The translations under genes and the position numbers were made by a program. From Candidatus Nitrosocosmicus agrestis (lineage in GTDB: Archaea > Thermoproteota > Nitrososphaeria > Nitrososphaerales > Nitrososphaeraceae), in contig NZ_VUYS01000011.1 of the NCBI RefSeq assembly GCF_008389435.1, positions 1 through 64,000 of the forward strand: 64,000 nucleotides of DNA, in the 5' to 3' direction. Each line of letters starts with the position of its first letter. Position 1 is the first letter of the stretch. Shown piece after piece: positions 10,200 through 20,476 of this stretch. The notes under the pieces are model-generated. The model saw only the letters and a list, made by a program, of their open reading frames with translations. It ran no database searches and was not told where the DNA came from.

Positions 10200-12090
10200 A
10201 TTTTGATTTAACCAAAAATATTGCGCTTGAAAATCACATTTCAAAATTTTTGATAGATCTTTCTGACTCTAAATATGAAAGAAAGTAAGAAAGAGACTCA
10301 AAATCATTGAGAAATGAATCGCAAATAAGGAAAACAAATTGTTACCCCTATATACCATATGAGAATATTATTGTTTGAAATTTAAATAAATATTTTCTCT
10401 TTTCTCTATTCTCTTTTCTCTCTCTCTATCTAATATAATCCATTTTAGTTAATATTATGAAAATGTATCCAAAACCAACTAAAAATAGCATCTTGGTTAT
10501 TTGCCTGATCTCTGTTAACTAGCATTTTCTATAGATTTGAGGAGGCTCATAAATTCATCTTATGTAGAATAAAAGGGCCAACTGGCTGGTTCTGTTATCT
10601 TAAAATATGATGATAAGAATTTTTTGATCTCCTTGTAATAGGAAATAGAAATTGAGGAAAAACTAAAACCACTATATTAGGAAGTACTTCTAATCATGGA
10701 TTCAATCAAACTAAAAAACCTGTCTTCGTAATTTAATAAATTTTTTTATGTTCATTTTATCATCTACCCTTTCAACATATCATCTGATAAAATGATGCTA
10801 ACTCTATAGCTCTCTGGTAAGAAGTATGGCGTTCTGTATTTTATAATTTAAAACTTTATTTCCAATATTGTGAGATCCTAAAGTTTTTGCTAATTCAATC
10901 ACTGAAATTTCGGTTTGCAATATTGAAACAAGAAATTTAGATATTGAACCATTAAACAGGATTAATAGAATTATTTGGTTAAGATATGCATTAATTATTC
11001 GCAATGTTTATTCTTGTCTTGTAGTTTTGTAATCTAAATTACTTTATTGTCTAAACCATCGTTAAAATATACATTTGATCCCAAAAGTACTTCTTTTCCT
11101 TCAACAGTTTATTGAATATTTTACTCTTAAAACTTTAACTACTTGAACTTCCATATCGTTCAAAAAAAATAATATTACTATTAATTCAATTAGTGTATAA
11201 TTCCGTGACCCTTTTAATTTATATGGGTAAATATTTATCGATGTATTTTCTTCCTGATGAGAGAACCCAAATTTAGGAACCATTACGAACTAATTATTCT
11301 TTTGCTAGATTTTTGTCTTCCATCGTTTGATTCTTAAAATAACGTTAATCACTTAGGACTGTGTGTACAATACTTCCTCAGAGAGTTTTTCTAACTCGTT
11401 TATTCTTCGGTTGAGTATAATTATAGAATGCTAAATCTTTAAAATAAGACCTATCTAATCGTAGAAGTAGTGATGCAAGGAAATCTGCTAAGAGAAAGCA
11501 TGGCGATCAAGTATATTTTATAGACCTACCAGGAATGTTACCGTTTCATTCCGCCTTAAATAGGATTGCACATAACAGCATGCTTTATGATAAGATATCA
11601 TCATCTTAGTTTACGGTACAGCGAAAGAAGAGACCGGGATCAAAGATTGCATAGATAATAGATGCAATGCATTTCCGTCAGAGAAATATTCATGATAAAA
11701 TTAATTAAAGAAATCCTGAACCAAGGTTTTAATACCCATGCGATAAATTTGATTATTCATTCATGGGATTGTCTATTCATATCCATGGATAGATCATATT
11801 AGTCAATTGTATGATACTTATAAATTAATCATAACTGAGTGAGAAAAATGGAATTGATCTAATTATTCAGAGAGGTCATATACAACTGTTGTTTATTACT
11901 CCAAACAAGTCTAAAATGGTCATATTTATCATTGGTAACACCTTTTAAATTATTATACGTAAATTTCTAAACGGTTCCATATCGGATTAATCTGTTCAAT
12001 TGCTTTATTTGGTTATACGAATTCAGGGAGACTTTGTGTCAATCATTGTGATATTTGAAATAATCTTAGGTCAACAATCCAAATACAATC
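10200..12090. other. Long intergenic stretch, no gene seen
   Basis: Nearly 1.9 kb beyond the broken IS end. Short frames at 10804-11004 and 11101-11283 (both minus) have low-complexity, Ile/Leu/Asn-rich translations and no starts I can support. A CT-rich run (about 10399-10428) is the only visible simple-sequence feature. Confidence 0.5.
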
Positions 12091-12240
12091 CTATTTATTC
12101 TTTGTACAATCAATGCAAATCCACACACTATCGATGTATTTTCCTTCTTTAACCAGACCTTCTTTTTTCACTTCTGGCTCCACAAGGTCAGTAACAGAAG
12201 CTCCACAGATATCGCATTTGGGTAAGATCTCTTTAACCAT
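12091..12240 (-). CDS. Two-CxxC mini-protein (zinc ribbon-like)
   Basis: A 49-residue protein from ATG at 12240 to TAG at 12091. It starts MVKEILPKCDICGASVTDL and ends WICIDCTKNK. Cys9-x2-Cys12 and Cys42-x2-Cys45 form the two knuckles of a treble-clef or ribbon-type zinc site. The central segment is charged (EPEVKKEGLVKEGKY). Such mini-proteins occur in many archaeal genomes without known roles; zinc binding is inferred from the cysteine pattern. It is too regular to be a chance frame. Confidence 0.7.
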   Translation of the reverse strand: MVKEILPKCDICGASVTDLVEPEVKKEGLVKEGKYIDSVWICIDCTKNK

Positions 12241-12763
12241 GTGAAATATAGGTTACAATAGTTTTTAAAATTAATAATAATATGCATTTCAATGACTATT
12301 GACTTCTGATAGAAGAACTGCATTGATAAGGGTTTTTTTGATAATTTTAATAAGCATAAGAATATAAATTGTCATAGTTTTATAAGTATCAGACCCGCTT
12401 TTTAGCATTTTTAAGGAATTTATCTAAATATCTACATAGTTTTAACCTACAGAATTAAATGAAGGATTATATGATCACTTTGATTTTTTTAACCATTTCC
12501 TTTGTGTAACTAATATGTAAATTGTTAAAGCATATTCAAAATATCGATCTCTTTGGATTAATTAATAATTGATGAAAATTGAGGTAGAAATGAAGGGATA
12601 GAGATTGCTTAAAGAAAAGACTATCTATTTTAATTATGATGAACCCTAATTCTGACAAGTTAAAATTACGGAACAATTTGTTGTCCAAATGATCAGATAG
12701 AAATTTAGAACAGTAAAATCTACAATAAAAGTATTTTAGTTATTTATCTTTAGCTAACATCAA
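12241..12763. other. Intergenic, nothing evident
   Basis: AT-rich spacer between divergent genes. The right end (about 12737-12755) is A/T-rich and probably holds the promoter of the next gene. Confidence 0.45.
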
Positions 12764-13264
12764 GTGAAATCATTGTCATGCATTAGGATATTTGAATTAT
12801 CTTTTATGCTGACAACAATATTTTTAGTATTAGGTCTAAGTTATTTCTATGGTGGTGCATTTGGTCAGGAAAGCGATACCAATAAAAAATATGATATTGT
12901 ATTGTTGAATCACAGGTACAATAATGTAGGATTGTTCTCCGCGGAAATTGCTGGTGAGATACTTAATAATGGAACAGCTACTGTTAAAGCAGTCGAAATA
13001 ACTGCTATTTTTTACAACGATCAAGACGATGTTATAGGCAAAGAGAGAAGTGGGACAAGTCCTTATTCCATTAATCCCGGAGATAAAGCTACATTTAAAA
13101 TTCAAATTTTTGACAATGTAATTAAGGATTCGGTTTCCAGTTATGACTTTACAGCCAAATGGAAGGATGAATATTTATTTAGCAGTTATTTTACTTCCCT
13201 ACCCGAGGCCGAGATTTCAGATGGCAATAGCGGTGGGGGTGACGATGATGAAGATGGATTTTAA
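12764..13264 (+). CDS. Exported FxLYD-like domain protein
   Basis: A 166-residue protein with a GTG start (no upstream ATG in frame). The signal peptide has hydrophobic residues 10-31 ending GAFGQ. The mature domain YDIVLLNHRYNNVG ... AEIAGEILNNGTATVKAVEI ... FYNDQDDVIGKE ... INPGDKATFKIQ ... YDFTAKW follows the FxLYD/DUF3426-like immunoglobulin pattern: V-G-E-I/V-x-N-x-G, then Y-N/D, then L-x-P-G-x-x-x-F. Residues 155-166 are an acidic GGGDDDEDGF tail. The likely role is a surface or pseudoperiplasmic scaffold; no enzyme motif is present. Confidence 0.75.
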   Translation: MKSLSCIRIFELSFMLTTIFLVLGLSYFYGGAFGQESDTNKKYDIVLLNHRYNNVGLFSAEIAGEILNNGTATVKAVEITAIFYNDQDDVIGKERSGTSPYSINPGDKATFKIQIFDNVIKDSVSSYDFTAKWKDEYLFSSYFTSLPEAEISDGNSGGGDDDEDGF

Positions 13265-13446
13265 GTGATTTTTGAACGAGTTTTAAGAGTTATAATTAGA
13301 GGCTGAATGCAGTATATGCTCAACAGTAGACAAGGCCTAAAAATCAGAGGTAATTAATTTTAGAGGTTTGACACAAAGAACAAGATTAACGATATTCAGT
13401 GTTTTGTTAAAATAAGGTTAGAAATTAGACAAAAAAATAAGCAAAA

Positions 13447-13731
13447 TTATTCCTTACTAAAGCCTTCTTTATGAATCCAATAATAAGATACTTTATCCGC
13501 ACCTATCCAATAGGTTTCAGTTCTTGCATCGATGATAATCTCCTGTGAAGCATCATCAAACTTTACGTTGTGCTTGTGTAGTTCAATGCTCTCGTTGTTG
13601 TCTAGTATAATCATCACTTCACCACTTTCATCTAGACATTTCTTTATGTTTTCATAATTTGCTATTGATGTTGTTAAAACAAGACTGCAAAGTTTAAGGT
13701 TTTTGATTTGTATTTGAATTTGAGTCGACAA
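13447..13731 (-). CDS. Paralogue of a 72-residue conserved protein, start codon disturbed
   Basis: The last 72 residues (ANYENIKKCLDESGEVMI ... DKVSYYWIHKEGFSKE) match the protein at 19423-19641 at most positions. In that paralogue translation starts with ATG at MANYENIKK. Here the equivalent bases read AATAGCAAATTAT, lacking the ATGG of the paralogue (AATAGATGGCAAATTAT), so only a TTG at 13731 remains. That would add a 22-residue extension (STQIQIQIKNLK...) with no counterpart. Either a new start is used or the copy is silent. The strand-rich, His/Trp-containing domain is unrecognised and probably cytoplasmic. Confidence 0.55.
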   Translation of the reverse strand: MSTQIQIQIKNLKLCSLVLTTSIANYENIKKCLDESGEVMIILDNNESIELHKHNVKFDDASQEIIIDARTETYWIGADKVSYYWIHKEGFSKE

Positions 13732-13917
13732 ATCTTGATTTTATCTCTGATATACCCAAGAGCAATTTGGAATGCATTTTATATATGAGAATTTGATTTC
13801 AAAAAATAATATTTTCAATTTTTATGCTGCTCATATCGTAATTATTAAGCAAGTATCTACATCCATATGCATTTTTATCAAAATTTAAATCTTGTATAGG
13901 ATAATTTTAATTTATAA

Positions 13918-14985
13918 ATGGTAGATTTTTTTAAATCCAAGCGAAATAGAAGGATCACTCCAGACGGTGAACCACTAGAAGATGTTGGAGGTGGTGGACG
14001 ATTTGGCTTCTCAGGTCCTCTAAAGCTGGCTATTCTGGCTATAATTATCGTGATTGTCATTTTTGTTGTTTTGACTTCAAGTCTCAAGATTGTAGAGGCC
14101 GGTAATCGAGGTGTTTTGCTAAAGTTTGGGGCAGTTGATACATCTGTTTCATTGAGCGAAGGTCTTCATTTTGTGTTACCTTTTAGAGATTCGATTGTAC
14201 CTATGGAAGTAAGAACCCAAAAGTTGGTTGAAAGTACAACATCTGCTTCAAAGGACCTTCAGAATGTTGCGACGGAAGTTGCTTTGAATTATCGTATAGA
14301 CCCTGATAAAGTTCAAATTCTGTACAAGGAAATTGGACTGGATTATTCTAACAGGGTTATAGTCCCAACAATACAAGAATCAGTGAAGCAGGTCACTGCT
14401 CGTTACAATGCAGAGGAGCTGATCACAAAAAGAGATCAAGTCAAATCAGAGATCGAAGAACAAATCGAAGCTAGGTTAACACCCTACAACATATTAGCCG
14501 AGACTATATCTATTACCGATTTCCAATTTTCGGATCAGTTCGTTCAAGCTGTAGAAGCCAAGGTTCAAGCCGAGCAGCGTGCACTTCAGGCTCAAAATGA
14601 ACTTCGTAGAATACAAATTGAAGCCCAACAGACTGAAGCTCGAGCTTTGGGTGAACAAAAAGCTAATATCGCGTCTGCTGAGGGTCAGCGTCAAGCCAAC
14701 ATATTAAAAGCCGAAGGTGAATCCCAAGCAATAAAAATAATAGACACACAGCTTAGAAACAGCACTGAATATCTTAATTGGCTACAAGCTCAGAAATGGG
14801 ATGGCAAATTACCATTAGTCACAGGTAGCAGTGGCGGTGGTGGTGCTGGTGTCGCTGGAGCAAATAACTTGGGAGCTATCCCCTTCATAGAAATCCCTCT
14901 AGGTGGTTCAACTTCAAATTCAGAATCGCCACCAAGGACGACGAATACATCTTCTTCAAACGGTTCAACAATTTCCTCAGGGTGA
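13918..14985 (+). CDS. Prohibitin-family SPFH membrane protein
   Basis: A 355-residue protein. A basic N-terminus (KSKRNRR) precedes one membrane segment at about 35-55 (LKLAILAIIIVIVIFVVLTS). The SPFH/prohibitin domain spans 56-230 and has the family phrases AGNRGVLLKFGAV, EGLHFVLPF, VALNYRIDPDKV and ITKRDQVKSEIEEQI. A heptad-rich helix with EAKVQAEQRALQAQ, AEGQRQANILKAEGESQA (about 220-285) drives ring assembly. The tail is Gly/Ser-rich (SSGGGGAGVAG). Prohibitins form large membrane-attached rings that scaffold membrane proteins and proteases. It is a single gene with a T6 run just after the stop. Confidence 0.9.
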   Translation: MVDFFKSKRNRRITPDGEPLEDVGGGGRFGFSGPLKLAILAIIIVIVIFVVLTSSLKIVEAGNRGVLLKFGAVDTSVSLSEGLHFVLPFRDSIVPMEVRTQKLVESTTSASKDLQNVATEVALNYRIDPDKVQILYKEIGLDYSNRVIVPTIQESVKQVTARYNAEELITKRDQVKSEIEEQIEARLTPYNILAETISITDFQFSDQFVQAVEAKVQAEQRALQAQNELRRIQIEAQQTEARALGEQKANIASAEGQRQANILKAEGESQAIKIIDTQLRNSTEYLNWLQAQKWDGKLPLVTGSSGGGGAGVAGANNLGAIPFIEIPLGGSTSNSESPPRTTNTSSSNGSTISSG

Positions 14986-14992
14986 TTTCCTC

Positions 14993-14998
14993 TTTTTT
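14993..14998 (+). terminator. Poly-T terminator after the prohibitin gene
   Basis: Six T residues start 7 nt after the stop codon within a pyrimidine-rich run, the usual intrinsic stop signal for archaeal RNA polymerase. Confidence 0.5.
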
Positions 14999-16003
14999 AT
15001 ATAGACCACAGTATCAAGTTAAGATAAAAATCTTAGCCATCAATAATGAATTTTTTTAAAATCCTCGATGATTAGAATACACTTAATCCTTTAATTTGTT
15101 ATGCGCAGTATTTTAAATACTCCTTGTCATATGTAAATGGTATATTTATTTCCTGTCGGCTAAAAAAATGAAAGATGTTAAAAACTATTATCTTATACAC
15201 GATCAAGAGGAGTGTTACCTAAAAAGGAACGAGTTGGAGACCCAACTTTAAGGGGGTGAGTCTTTTATATCTTCTGTGTCTCAGGCTCAATCCCGTTGTC
15301 TTTAGAAAAGGTAATTTTAAATGTTTCAGGAAATCATACATCGCCGTTATGCAAGCATTGAAAACTTGAATCGACAAAGATTTGGCCTCATTTTAGTGCA
15401 GAAAAAGATAACGAATTGAATAATGAAACAATTTGATACCGAAGATATATTGCTTCTATAATTATTGCATCATTATTTATTTACAATGTATTTTTAAAAA
15501 AATTTGGGGGTTTAAAAGTTCCTTTTTAAATGATTGGATGCATTACAAGATTTCTATGTCTGTATTTTACATTTTGTCAATGATTACGATATCTGATTGA
15601 TGTTTCAAATTGAGCCAATCTTAAAATCATTTTGTCAATTAATAGGTCTTATGTATAAGATAGAAGAGTATGACTGAAAAATTTTAAACCCTGCCGATTA
15701 TCTGCCTTGCAATATTGTTACACCTTCTAAGTTTCAATTTGTTGATTCTACACTTCAAGGATGTAAACTTGTCTATTACTGATGCGGTATTTAGAATGAA
15801 GAATGACTAGGTTAAGAACCCTTTTTTAAAACATTAGATAAATACAAAGTTTCTTTCCGAGATTACAAGAACAATTTGGTATTTCGTTTATAGAGTATTA
15901 GATTTATTAAAAATAAAATTACATTGTTTGATGATTGGATTCTAATCAAATTTTGAAATAGTAATCCATATACTATTTGAAATGAATAACAAAATGAACG
16001 ATT
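14999..16003. other. Intergenic, one 27-codon frame only
   Basis: A kilobase without a convincing gene. An ATG at about 15168 opens 27 codons (MKDVKNYYLIHDQEECYLKR...) followed closely by AAGGGGGTGAG; its hydrophilic composition is protein-like but it is too short to support. Confidence 0.4.
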
Positions 16004-17110
16004 GTGGAATCAGGCTTCATTAGGGTAGCTGATATTAAGGATATACAACCATCACAGATGAAAGAAGTTCAAGTTGGGGGTGAGAGTGTATGTATTGCTA
16101 ATGTTGGGGGAAAATACTACGCCATAAGTAATATTTGTACTCATGAAGGAGGACCTTTAGCAGATGGCGCTCTCAATGGATACGAAGTCGAATGTCCGTG
16201 GCACAATTCTAAATTTGATGTTAGAACAGGGAAGGTAACTAGCCCACCAGCCGATAAGCCCGAACCTGTCTATGAAGTAAAAATAGAAGGTAATGATATT
16301 TTCATCAAGTTAACAAGTAAGAGCAAAATCTCCCTCCAATTTGAGCTAGAATTAATTGAAAAAACTAATGTGGAGGGAACCGATGTTATGTCTTTTAAAT
16401 TTAGTAAAATTAGTAATGAAGTAGATGATAGTCAACAAACAGGGCTATTAAACTATGCTGCGGGTCAATTCGCCTTTTTTGACATAGGTGAAGTTAACAA
16501 TGATCCAAAGGGTCCGATCAGGCATTTTACCATTTCTTCTTCTCCAACGGAGGACTTTATAATGTTCACGACCCGGATAAGGGATTCGCCATATAAAAAG
16601 AGGCTTTCTGGGTTGGAGAAAGGAGCCAAAGTCAAGGTTAGGGGTCCTGAAGGACAATTTGTGTTACACGACGACTATTCAAAGCCAGCTGTGTTTCTAT
16701 CCGGTGGAATCGGTGTTACTCCCTTTAGAAGCATGATTAAATACGTTACTGATAAACTAATACCTTTAAAAATAGTAGTTTTTGATTCAAATAGAAATCA
16801 GGAAAACATCCTTTTCAAAAAAGAGTTTGATGAATGGACAGCATTGAACAAAAATTTAGAGATTGTCTATACTATTAGTGAAACGCAACATGATGAGCAT
16901 CAATCAAATATTAATCAGAATTGGAATGGAGAATATGGAAGAATAAATAAAGAAATGATTTTAAAGTATCTTGACGATATATCATTACATAATTCAATAT
17001 TCTATATTTGCGGCCCTCCAGCAATGTTAAATGCTATGCAAACCTTATTACAGCAGGAATTAAAAATTTCTAAGGAAATGATCAAGGTAGAGGAGTTTAC
17101 AGGCTATTAA
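16004..17110 (+). CDS. Rieske ferredoxin-FNR fusion oxidoreductase
   Basis: A 368-residue protein with GTG start. Residues 1-105 are a Rieske [2Fe-2S] domain of the ferredoxin type: Cys45-x-His47 (ICTHEGGPLADG) and Cys64-x2-His67 (CPWHNSKFD). Residues 110-368 form a ferredoxin-NADP reductase module: FAD motif RHFTISSSP (173-181), NAD(P)H phosphate loop GGIGVTPFRS (234-243) and YICGPPAMLNAM (334-345). The typical C-terminal plant-type [2Fe-2S] domain is missing. It therefore carries electrons between NAD(P)H, FAD and a Rieske centre in one soluble chain, like the reductase part of a dioxygenase or a nitrite-reductase-like system, but no oxygenase partner is nearby. The role is therefore open. 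Confidence 0.85.
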   Translation: MESGFIRVADIKDIQPSQMKEVQVGGESVCIANVGGKYYAISNICTHEGGPLADGALNGYEVECPWHNSKFDVRTGKVTSPPADKPEPVYEVKIEGNDIFIKLTSKSKISLQFELELIEKTNVEGTDVMSFKFSKISNEVDDSQQTGLLNYAAGQFAFFDIGEVNNDPKGPIRHFTISSSPTEDFIMFTTRIRDSPYKKRLSGLEKGAKVKVRGPEGQFVLHDDYSKPAVFLSGGIGVTPFRSMIKYVTDKLIPLKIVVFDSNRNQENILFKKEFDEWTALNKNLEIVYTISETQHDEHQSNINQNWNGEYGRINKEMILKYLDDISLHNSIFYICGPPAMLNAMQTLLQQELKISKEMIKVEEFTGY

Positions 17111-17423
17111 CAAATTAATTTGAATAACCATTCTGATCTTTTGCAATTAAAAAAGGTAAATATTATTTGGTATAACTTGAGCATGTCCTGTTCCTAAATC
17201 TTTTTTTCAATTATTGTTTTTATAAATTACCCTAAGACAATTACCATTAAAATGATTTATTTAGTCTGCTTGCGATTACTTATGATTCATGACTATCCAA
17301 GATTGAATAAACTCAAGTATGGATGAATATTTTAAACAAATTTACATGTATTTCAGATTCAAAAGATGAAATAGCATATCCTTCCAAGAAATAGGCGAAT
17401 CATAAAAAAAAGTATATTTTGCT
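17111..17423. other. Convergent intergenic spacer
   Basis: AT-rich DNA between the ends of two convergent genes, containing T runs on both strands (for example around 17200) that could end both transcripts. No other feature is seen. Confidence 0.4.
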
Positions 17424-18686
17424 TCATCTCAAGTTCTTTTTATTCACGATAATGTCGTTTGCCTTTTCCTCTCCTTCCTTAATTGAGTTCTTGATAGTTT
17501 CGAGTGAAAAATCCGTATTTTCGGACATATGTGGGTACAACTCCTCGCGTTTTATATGAAATATTTCTTTTATCTCGGCGCCATGTTCTTGTTTATATGT
17601 ATTATATTTTTGGCGTATGCTCTTGAGTTGTTTATCAGCTAATTGTAACCTATCAAAGTTATCATCTACTATTTGATAAAGCTCTTCCATGTATTTTAAA
17701 TACATTGAAACTACTTTTGACATTCTTACATTGTGTTCTGTTTTATCAGAAAATATAATATCTCTTGCTCTGTGATAAACTTCAAAAAGATTCCTTGGTA
17801 GATTATCTACATTCCTGGGATAATTTTCGACTATAAATGCTCTTTTGTTTTTCTTCGGAGAGGCCGCGATAACTTCTCTTAACGGTGTGTTACTAAGAAG
17901 ACTGCCATCCCATGCGTATATTCCTTTTTGTACTTCTATCCAAGGGAAATTGTATAGCGGATAAGCGGATGTAGCAAGGATATGTTTGATAGTTATTTGT
18001 TCTCGATGACTATCAAAAGTAATAGGTCGTGAGTTTAAAACGTTTACCGCGGTTAAAATCAAGCGAATATTTGAATTTGTTTCGGGTCTTAATTTATCAA
18101 AATCGACATATCTATCTAGAATTTTTACTATGGGAAAACGATCATATATAAAGGTCCATTTTTGTGGTATAAAGTACTCCGGGTCCTTTAAAGCATATTG
18201 TGGTGACCATCGGGGGATGAACATTTTACTATTTCCAAAAATGGCAGAACTGTAAAATGACTTCATTTGTTTGACTTTAACATCCATTTCAATTCTGTTG
18301 GAATGATAGACCTCTTTTATCCCACTAATGGCTTCAGATAAAGACGGGATAAATGGATAAAAACTATAGTAAAAAGGGGATTGCAGGCTTTCAATACTCC
18401 TATTTTGACCAAAAAAAATGGAAAAAGTATCGATATCTACAAAGCCTTCAGATAATTCCAACCAAAAATCCTCTAAAATTTCTTCTGAGTGTTCCTTATT
18501 TGTATTACTCGCTATTATTGCGGCGTTAATCCCACCAATGGATGTACCTGCTACTATGTCTAGGTCGATGTTATTTTTCACAAGAGCTTTGTAGACACCA
18601 CAGCCAAAAGCACCTAAGGAACCCATGCCCTGAAGGATGAGCACATTTTCAAAGCCATCTTTAAACATATTCAAATAACCCTTCAT
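17424..18686 (-). CDS. Patatin-like phospholipase
   Basis: A 420-residue protein (ATG at 18686; an alternative ATG at residue 7). The oxyanion region is LQGMGSLGAFGCGVYKAL (18-35), the nucleophile elbow is AGTSIGG with Ser49, and the partner Asp260 lies in WDGSLLSNTPLREV. The complete Ser-Asp dyad predicts acyl-hydrolase activity on (ether) lipids or esters. No signal peptide is present, so it is cytoplasmic or peripheral on the membrane. The C-terminal 120 residues are charged and helical. It shares the TFDSHRE and DGxxLSNTPLRE segments with the larger patatin at 34376-36175. Confidence 0.88.
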   Translation of the reverse strand: MKGYLNMFKDGFENVLILQGMGSLGAFGCGVYKALVKNNIDLDIVAGTSIGGINAAIIASNTNKEHSEEILEDFWLELSEGFVDIDTFSIFFGQNRSIESLQSPFYYSFYPFIPSLSEAISGIKEVYHSNRIEMDVKVKQMKSFYSSAIFGNSKMFIPRWSPQYALKDPEYFIPQKWTFIYDRFPIVKILDRYVDFDKLRPETNSNIRLILTAVNVLNSRPITFDSHREQITIKHILATSAYPLYNFPWIEVQKGIYAWDGSLLSNTPLREVIAASPKKNKRAFIVENYPRNVDNLPRNLFEVYHRARDIIFSDKTEHNVRMSKVVSMYLKYMEELYQIVDDNFDRLQLADKQLKSIRQKYNTYKQEHGAEIKEIFHIKREELYPHMSENTDFSLETIKNSIKEGEEKANDIIVNKKNLR

Positions 18687-19422
18687 TGGGAATGTGATTG
18701 ACTACTATTACCTTTTTAACACTAATCTTGTGTATTCCTAGGATTATCATACCACTGCTTAAAAAAAAGCGACCTAGAGTCAATAGATAAGATACATCTC
18801 TCTTTATTGCTTATAAAATTTATCCATTGAGGTTTTCGAATTCTGCATTCCACAAATGAATATCGGTTTGACCCGATCAATGGAAAATAGATTTTAGCAT
18901 AAACTACTTTCCCAGAGGTTATAATTCTAAGATTGATACTTTCAAGGGTTCGTGTAGTTTAGTATTTCTTACAGGTATCATAAAAGGAATAGTAAGTCCT
19001 TTCATATAAAGAATGAAAAAATATAGTGTAACTATAAGAAGTAGATAAATATATTTTTGTGACCTTGCTTTTCATTCCTGGCAATCGGTTGCTAAAGCCA
19101 TAGCAAACATACTCGATATTACACAATTAAGATCGATTATATAATACCGAAAGTTGATTATCCTATGATCATTCATATTGTTTCTGATACTCTAAGGGAT
19201 GCTATGCGAAGTCATACAGAAAAAGAAACTGAAACTATAACATGATCACTTCGTGGTCATTCATACCTAGGCGGTAGAGAATTCTGATCACATATTTGCT
19301 TGTATAATAAGTAGGAGATAAATAATCATGATTCATCATTTTTGACAGGTCCAAGTGGCGATATATGAGAATTATTGTTAAGTAGTAACAAAGTTTAAAA
19401 AAGCTGGGTTTCACAACAATAG
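18687..19422. other. Intergenic, nothing evident
   Basis: The 736-bp spacer between divergently transcribed genes has no supported frame. The minus-strand frame at 19235-19429 is low-complexity and overlaps the start of the next gene. Confidence 0.45.
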
Positions 19423-19641
19423 ATGGCAAATTATGAAAACATAAAAAAATGCTTAGAACAAAACGGTGAGGTAATGATAAGACTGGATAGCAATGAAAGC
19501 ATTGAATTGCACAAACATAACATGAAATTTAGTGATAGTTCAGAGGAAATCAAAGTTGATGCAGGTACTGAGACCTTTTGGATCAGTGCTGATAAGGTTT
19601 CTTGCTATTGGATACACAAAGAAGGCTTTAGCAAAGAATAA
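19423..19641 (+). CDS. 72-residue conserved protein of unknown function
   Basis: MANYENIKKCLEQNGEVM..., 72 residues with an ATG start. It carries ESIELHKHNMKFSDSS, EIKVDAGTETFWISADKV and an SCYWIHKEGFSKE end. The predicted layout is one helix followed by strands, resembling small SH3-like barrels, with two His in HKHN. A paralogue on the opposite strand at 13447-13731 is about three-quarters identical over this length, which supports both as real coding sequences. No family name is recognised. Confidence 0.75.
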   Translation: MANYENIKKCLEQNGEVMIRLDSNESIELHKHNMKFSDSSEEIKVDAGTETFWISADKVSCYWIHKEGFSKE

Positions 19642-19897
19642 TGACATTTTTTTCCATTTGGATTTGTAAAGGATTAAAGTTGCTCTAAAGCAAGTCGGGA
19701 AGTGAGATATTAATAAATATTGCTCGAACTAGTTAATCTAAGCATAATAAAAGACAAATGATTGAGTTAATTTCTTGTTGCTAGTTTATAATCAATATTG
19801 AATTACAATATAAGACAAGTTTAGTTTAATTTGTGTATGCATGTACTTCGGTTATGTTTTTTAAAAATCTGTTTTAAAGTTCAGGTTCTATATTTTC

Positions 19898-20065
19898 GAA
19901 AAAAACAGATTGAGTTTCAAGTTCGAGTCTTTTGAAACAGAATAGTGGTCTGTCAGGAATATCATTCAGGATCTAAATGATCAAATAGATGAATCATATG
20001 ACAAAATTTTGCAGGCATTTGAGAAAGAGTATATCGTCAATCTAGACAGACAAACTAGACATTAA
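19898..20065 (+). pseudogene. Possible decayed small gene with in-frame TAG
   Basis: One frame reads RLSFKFESFETE, TAG, WSVRNIIQDLNDQIDESYDK, then ILQAFEKEYIVNLDRQTRH and TAA. The residues after the stop form a plausible amphipathic helix and the composition is protein-like. No start codon with upstream signals is seen. The flanking 19642-19897 and 20066-20163 hold nothing recognisable. Confidence 0.3.
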
Positions 20066-20163
20066 TCTATTACGGAAGTTACATAGCCTGTTTCATTTTC
20101 AATAAATAACAAAAAAATATGAAATCTCGGCAAATGATTACGTAAGTTAAAGTAACAAATCGA

Positions 20164-20337
20164 TTATAAAACCTGAATTTCTTTTGATTCTGCTTTAAAA
20201 CCTATTCTTGCATGAGTTCCATCACAATATGGTTTATTCTTTGAGCCACCACATCGGCATAATACGGTAAAGGTTTTGTCATTCACCATTACTATGATAG
20301 GTCCGTTTTCGGTACACTTCATTTCGACTTTAACCAT
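20164..20337 (-). CDS. CDGSH-type iron-sulfur protein
   Basis: A 57-residue protein from ATG at 20337 to TAA at 20164. It contains LCRCGGSKNKPYCDGTH (residues 26-42), the CDGSH signature C-x-C-x2-(S/T)-x3-P-x-C-D-G-(S/T)-H. Cys27, Cys29, Cys38 and His42 would bind a labile [2Fe-2S] cluster. The N-terminal strand region (MVKVEMKCTENGPIIV) and the size match stand-alone archaeal and bacterial mini-CDGSH proteins. The role is redox or iron-sulfur sensing in the cytoplasm. Its neighbours are unrelated. Confidence 0.85.
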   Translation of the reverse strand: MVKVEMKCTENGPIIVMVNDKTFTVLCRCGGSKNKPYCDGTHARIGFKAESKEIQVL

Positions 20338-20476
20338 ATTCTATTACCATGGCATGAATATATAAAGAATATTGTTTCTTCTCTGGATTACAAACAAAGA
20401 ATTCAGAATGTACTAATCATAATAGTTAGTTCTAACTGTCGTATGTCATTTTATGGGTGTAAACCCATATATGCTA

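Noticed and set aside
10804-11283. Two minus-strand frames after the IS remnant
   Set aside because: Low-complexity translations without starts, homology or regulatory signals.
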